Shown here piece by piece: positions 18,412 to 20,006 of a DNA stretch of 20,006 nt. This DNA is from Fen-1308 sp035319125. GTDB lineage: Bacteria; Nitrospirota; Thermodesulfovibrionia; Thermodesulfovibrionales; Dissulfurispiraceae. Under the pieces are notes generated by a model that was given only the letters and a program-made list of their open reading frames with translations, had not been told where the DNA came from and did not search any database. Each line of letters opens with the position of its first letter. The first letter of the stretch is position 1. The position numbers were made by a program, and so were the translations under genes. Where the stretch lies: assembly GCA_035319125.1 (NCBI GenBank), contig DATHDG010000031.1, forward strand, positions 1 through 20,006. Direction: 5' to 3'.

Positions 18412-19683
18412 ATGAAGGTACTTATAGTTGGCGGAGGCGGCAGGGAGCATGCGATAGCATGGAAACTCTCTCAGTCTCAAAAAGTGGACAAGATATACTG
18501 CACTCCCGGAAATGCTGGTATAGCTGAGATCGCAGAATGTATAGAGGTAGCTTCTGACGACTTTGGGGCACTGTTGGATTTTGTAAAATATGAATGGATT
18601 GATCTTACTATCGTCGGGCCTGAAGATCCTCTTTCCAAGGGGATAGTTGACGTCTTCGAAAAAGAAGGCAGAAGAATAGTTGGACCTACGAAGGCCGCAA
18701 CAATGCTTGAGTCCAGCAAAGTTTTTGCAAAAGATTTCATGAAGCGACACCGGATTCCAACAGCTGAATATAAGGTGTTTTCTTCTTACATACACGCTGA
18801 AGATTATGTAAGGATGGTGGGCGCTCCAATAGTAGTTAAAGCTGACGGGCTTGCTGCTGGAAAGGGTGTCATAGTTGCTTCTACTGTCGACGATGCAATC
18901 GACGCGCTAAGACTGATAATGAAAGACCGTGCCTTTGGAAACGCAGGTGATAAGGTAGTAGTTGAGAAATGTTTGCGTGGTGAAGAAGCCTCATTTATGG
19001 TATTCACAGACGGAGAAACGATCGTACCCATGGGCAGCTCTCAGGACCACAAACGTGTATTTGATGGCGATAACGGCCCCAATACCGGCGGAATGGGCGC
19101 ATACAGTCCGGCACCTATCATAACTCCTCAGTTTGAAAAAGAGATTATCGATACCATCATGAGGCCGGTTATTGATGGAATGAAATCAGAAGGCGTTAAG
19201 TTCAGAGGTATTCTTTACGCCGGACTCATGATAGACAATGGCAAACCGTCGGTTCTTGAATTCAATTGTCGGTTGGGCGATCCGGAGACCCAGCCAGTGC
19301 TATCAAGGCTCTCTACCGACCTTCTGGATATCTGCCTCGCCCTGACAGATGGCAAGCTCTCAGAGTTGGACGTTCAATGGAAACAGGAAGCAGCGGTTTG
19401 CGTCGTGCTTGCATCAAAGGGATACCCGGGTAAGTATAACAAAGGAGAAATTATAACCGGGCTGGATGCTGTTAAGAAAATTGACGGCGTTACCGTTTTC
19501 CATGCAGGAACGGCTTTTAATGGCAATAACCTAGTCACCAATGGGGGCAGAGTATTGGGGGTCACGGCACTTAGCAGCGATATTAGATCAGCAAAATCAA
19601 AAGCATATAAAGCCATTGACTTAATAAGCTTTAGCGGGATGCATTACCGGAGAGATATCGCTGATAGAGCGCTGAATCGATAA
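18412..19683 (+). CDS. purD: Phosphoribosylamine-glycine ligase
   Basis: The GAR synthetase step of purine synthesis, an ATP-grasp enzyme of 423 residues. It starts with the family-typical VLIVGGGGREHAIAWKL and contains GPEDPLSKGI, the ATP-grasp lysine region KADGLAAGKGV, GPNTGGMGAYSPAP and LEFNCRLGDPETQP. AAAGGA stands nine bases before the ATG, inside the end of the globin-PsiE gene. It is the last gene of the purH unit; no clear intrinsic terminator follows. Confidence 0.97.
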   Translation: MKVLIVGGGGREHAIAWKLSQSQKVDKIYCTPGNAGIAEIAECIEVASDDFGALLDFVKYEWIDLTIVGPEDPLSKGIVDVFEKEGRRIVGPTKAATMLESSKVFAKDFMKRHRIPTAEYKVFSSYIHAEDYVRMVGAPIVVKADGLAAGKGVIVASTVDDAIDALRLIMKDRAFGNAGDKVVVEKCLRGEEASFMVFTDGETIVPMGSSQDHKRVFDGDNGPNTGGMGAYSPAPIITPQFEKEIIDTIMRPVIDGMKSEGVKFRGILYAGLMIDNGKPSVLEFNCRLGDPETQPVLSRLSTDLLDICLALTDGKLSELDVQWKQEAAVCVVLASKGYPGKYNKGEIITGLDAVKKIDGVTVFHAGTAFNGNNLVTNGGRVLGVTALSSDIRSAKSKAYKAIDLISFSGMHYRRDIADRALNR

Positions 19684-19766
19684 CTACGTTACAGTATAGG
19701 ACTATTTGCCTGTCTGTTAATATATATTTATAAATTTGATTAATCTATCCATAAATTAATTATCGC

Positions 19767-19795
19767 TTGACATAAGATGCCGTATTCTTTAAGAT
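19767..19795 (+). promoter_or_regulatory. Sigma70-type promoter for the atp genes
   Basis: A perfect -35 TTGACA (19767-19772), a 17-base spacer and a -10 TAAGAT (19790-19795) lie about 55 bases upstream of the atpB start. The surrounding 167-base gap after purD is very AT-rich and holds no gene. Confidence 0.7.
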
Positions 19796-19850
19796 AAGTC
19801 GCACTAAAATTAATACAAGCTAAAGTTTATTTATAAGGAGGATTCAGTCC

Positions 19851-20006
19851 GTGGAAGCACCGACCATTTTAGGCGCAGTACCAATCCTCAAGGAGTTCCC
19901 GCCTTATGTAACCTATTCATGGCTGGCGATGGCAGTTCTTATCGGAACGGCAGCTGCCGTGAAGAGCAAGCTTAGCCTTGTCCCTTCGGGACTGCAGAAC
20001 TTGATG
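19851..20006 (+). CDS. atpB: F0F1 ATP synthase subunit a, N-terminal part (runs off the window)
   Basis: The first 52 codons from a GTG start with AAGGAGG nine bases upstream. The visible protein (ILGAVPILKEFPPYVTYSW, a hydrophobic helix, then SLVPSGLQNLM) matches the N-terminus of subunit a in deltaproteobacteria-type ATP synthases, where the segment LVPxGLQN precedes the first conserved transmembrane core. The rest lies to the right. Atp genes e, f and so on are expected beyond the edge but not seen. Confidence 0.85.
   Translation, partial: MEAPTILGAVPILKEFPPYVTYSWLAMAVLIGTAAAVKSKLSLVPSGLQNLM

Overview
This 20 kb window looks like chromosomal DNA from a moderate-GC, anaerobic Gram-negative bacterium, most likely a deltaproteobacterium (Desulfobacterota-like). 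This placement is inferred from four things: the order tmk-holB-ricT-metG, a 30-residue COX24/bS22-type ribosomal protein, a giant acyl-CoA dehydratase/activase fusion, and an atpB whose N-terminus resembles that group. No rRNA or other phylogenetic marker is present to confirm it.

Left arm (1-4431, minus strand): a tightly packed cell-surface sugar operon, read from right to left. It holds glucose-1-phosphate cytidylyltransferase (rfbF), CDP-glucose 4,6-dehydratase (rfbG), the PMP/[2Fe-2S] CDP-4-keto-6-deoxyglucose 3-dehydrase (rfbH), and a thiamine-diphosphate enzyme that runs off the window. The first three make a CDP-3,6-dideoxyhexose intermediate. The ThDP enzyme suggests a two-carbon branch is then added, as in yersiniose.

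Centre (4432-14770, plus strand): a 384-base divergent promoter region is followed by a 1394-residue fusion of two activase (BadF/HgdC-type) ATPase domains and a dehydratase-like iron-sulfur part. Next come a tiny ribosomal protein, a core-MetE/UROD-fold protein, thymidylate kinase, the DNA polymerase III delta' subunit, RicT and methionyl-tRNA synthetase. Spacing is short and several genes overlap.

Right arm (14771-20006, plus strand): radC, then purH, a globin-PsiE membrane sensor, purD, and the start of atpB behind a good sigma70-type promoter. The globin-PsiE gene sits between two purine genes, overlaps the purH stop by one base and is one base from purD.

The most unusual find is non-coding. 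The two intergenic regions flanking radC (14815-14978, read on minus; 15763-15921, read on plus) hold two related structured elements of about 160 nt. They share a 20-base core (19 identical), a GNRA-capped hairpin followed directly by AGGGCA, and long closing stems. The closing stems differ in sequence but both still pair. This looks like a structured RNA or repeat family that I do not recognise. I saw no tRNA, rRNA, CRISPR array, insertion sequence or clear intrinsic terminator.
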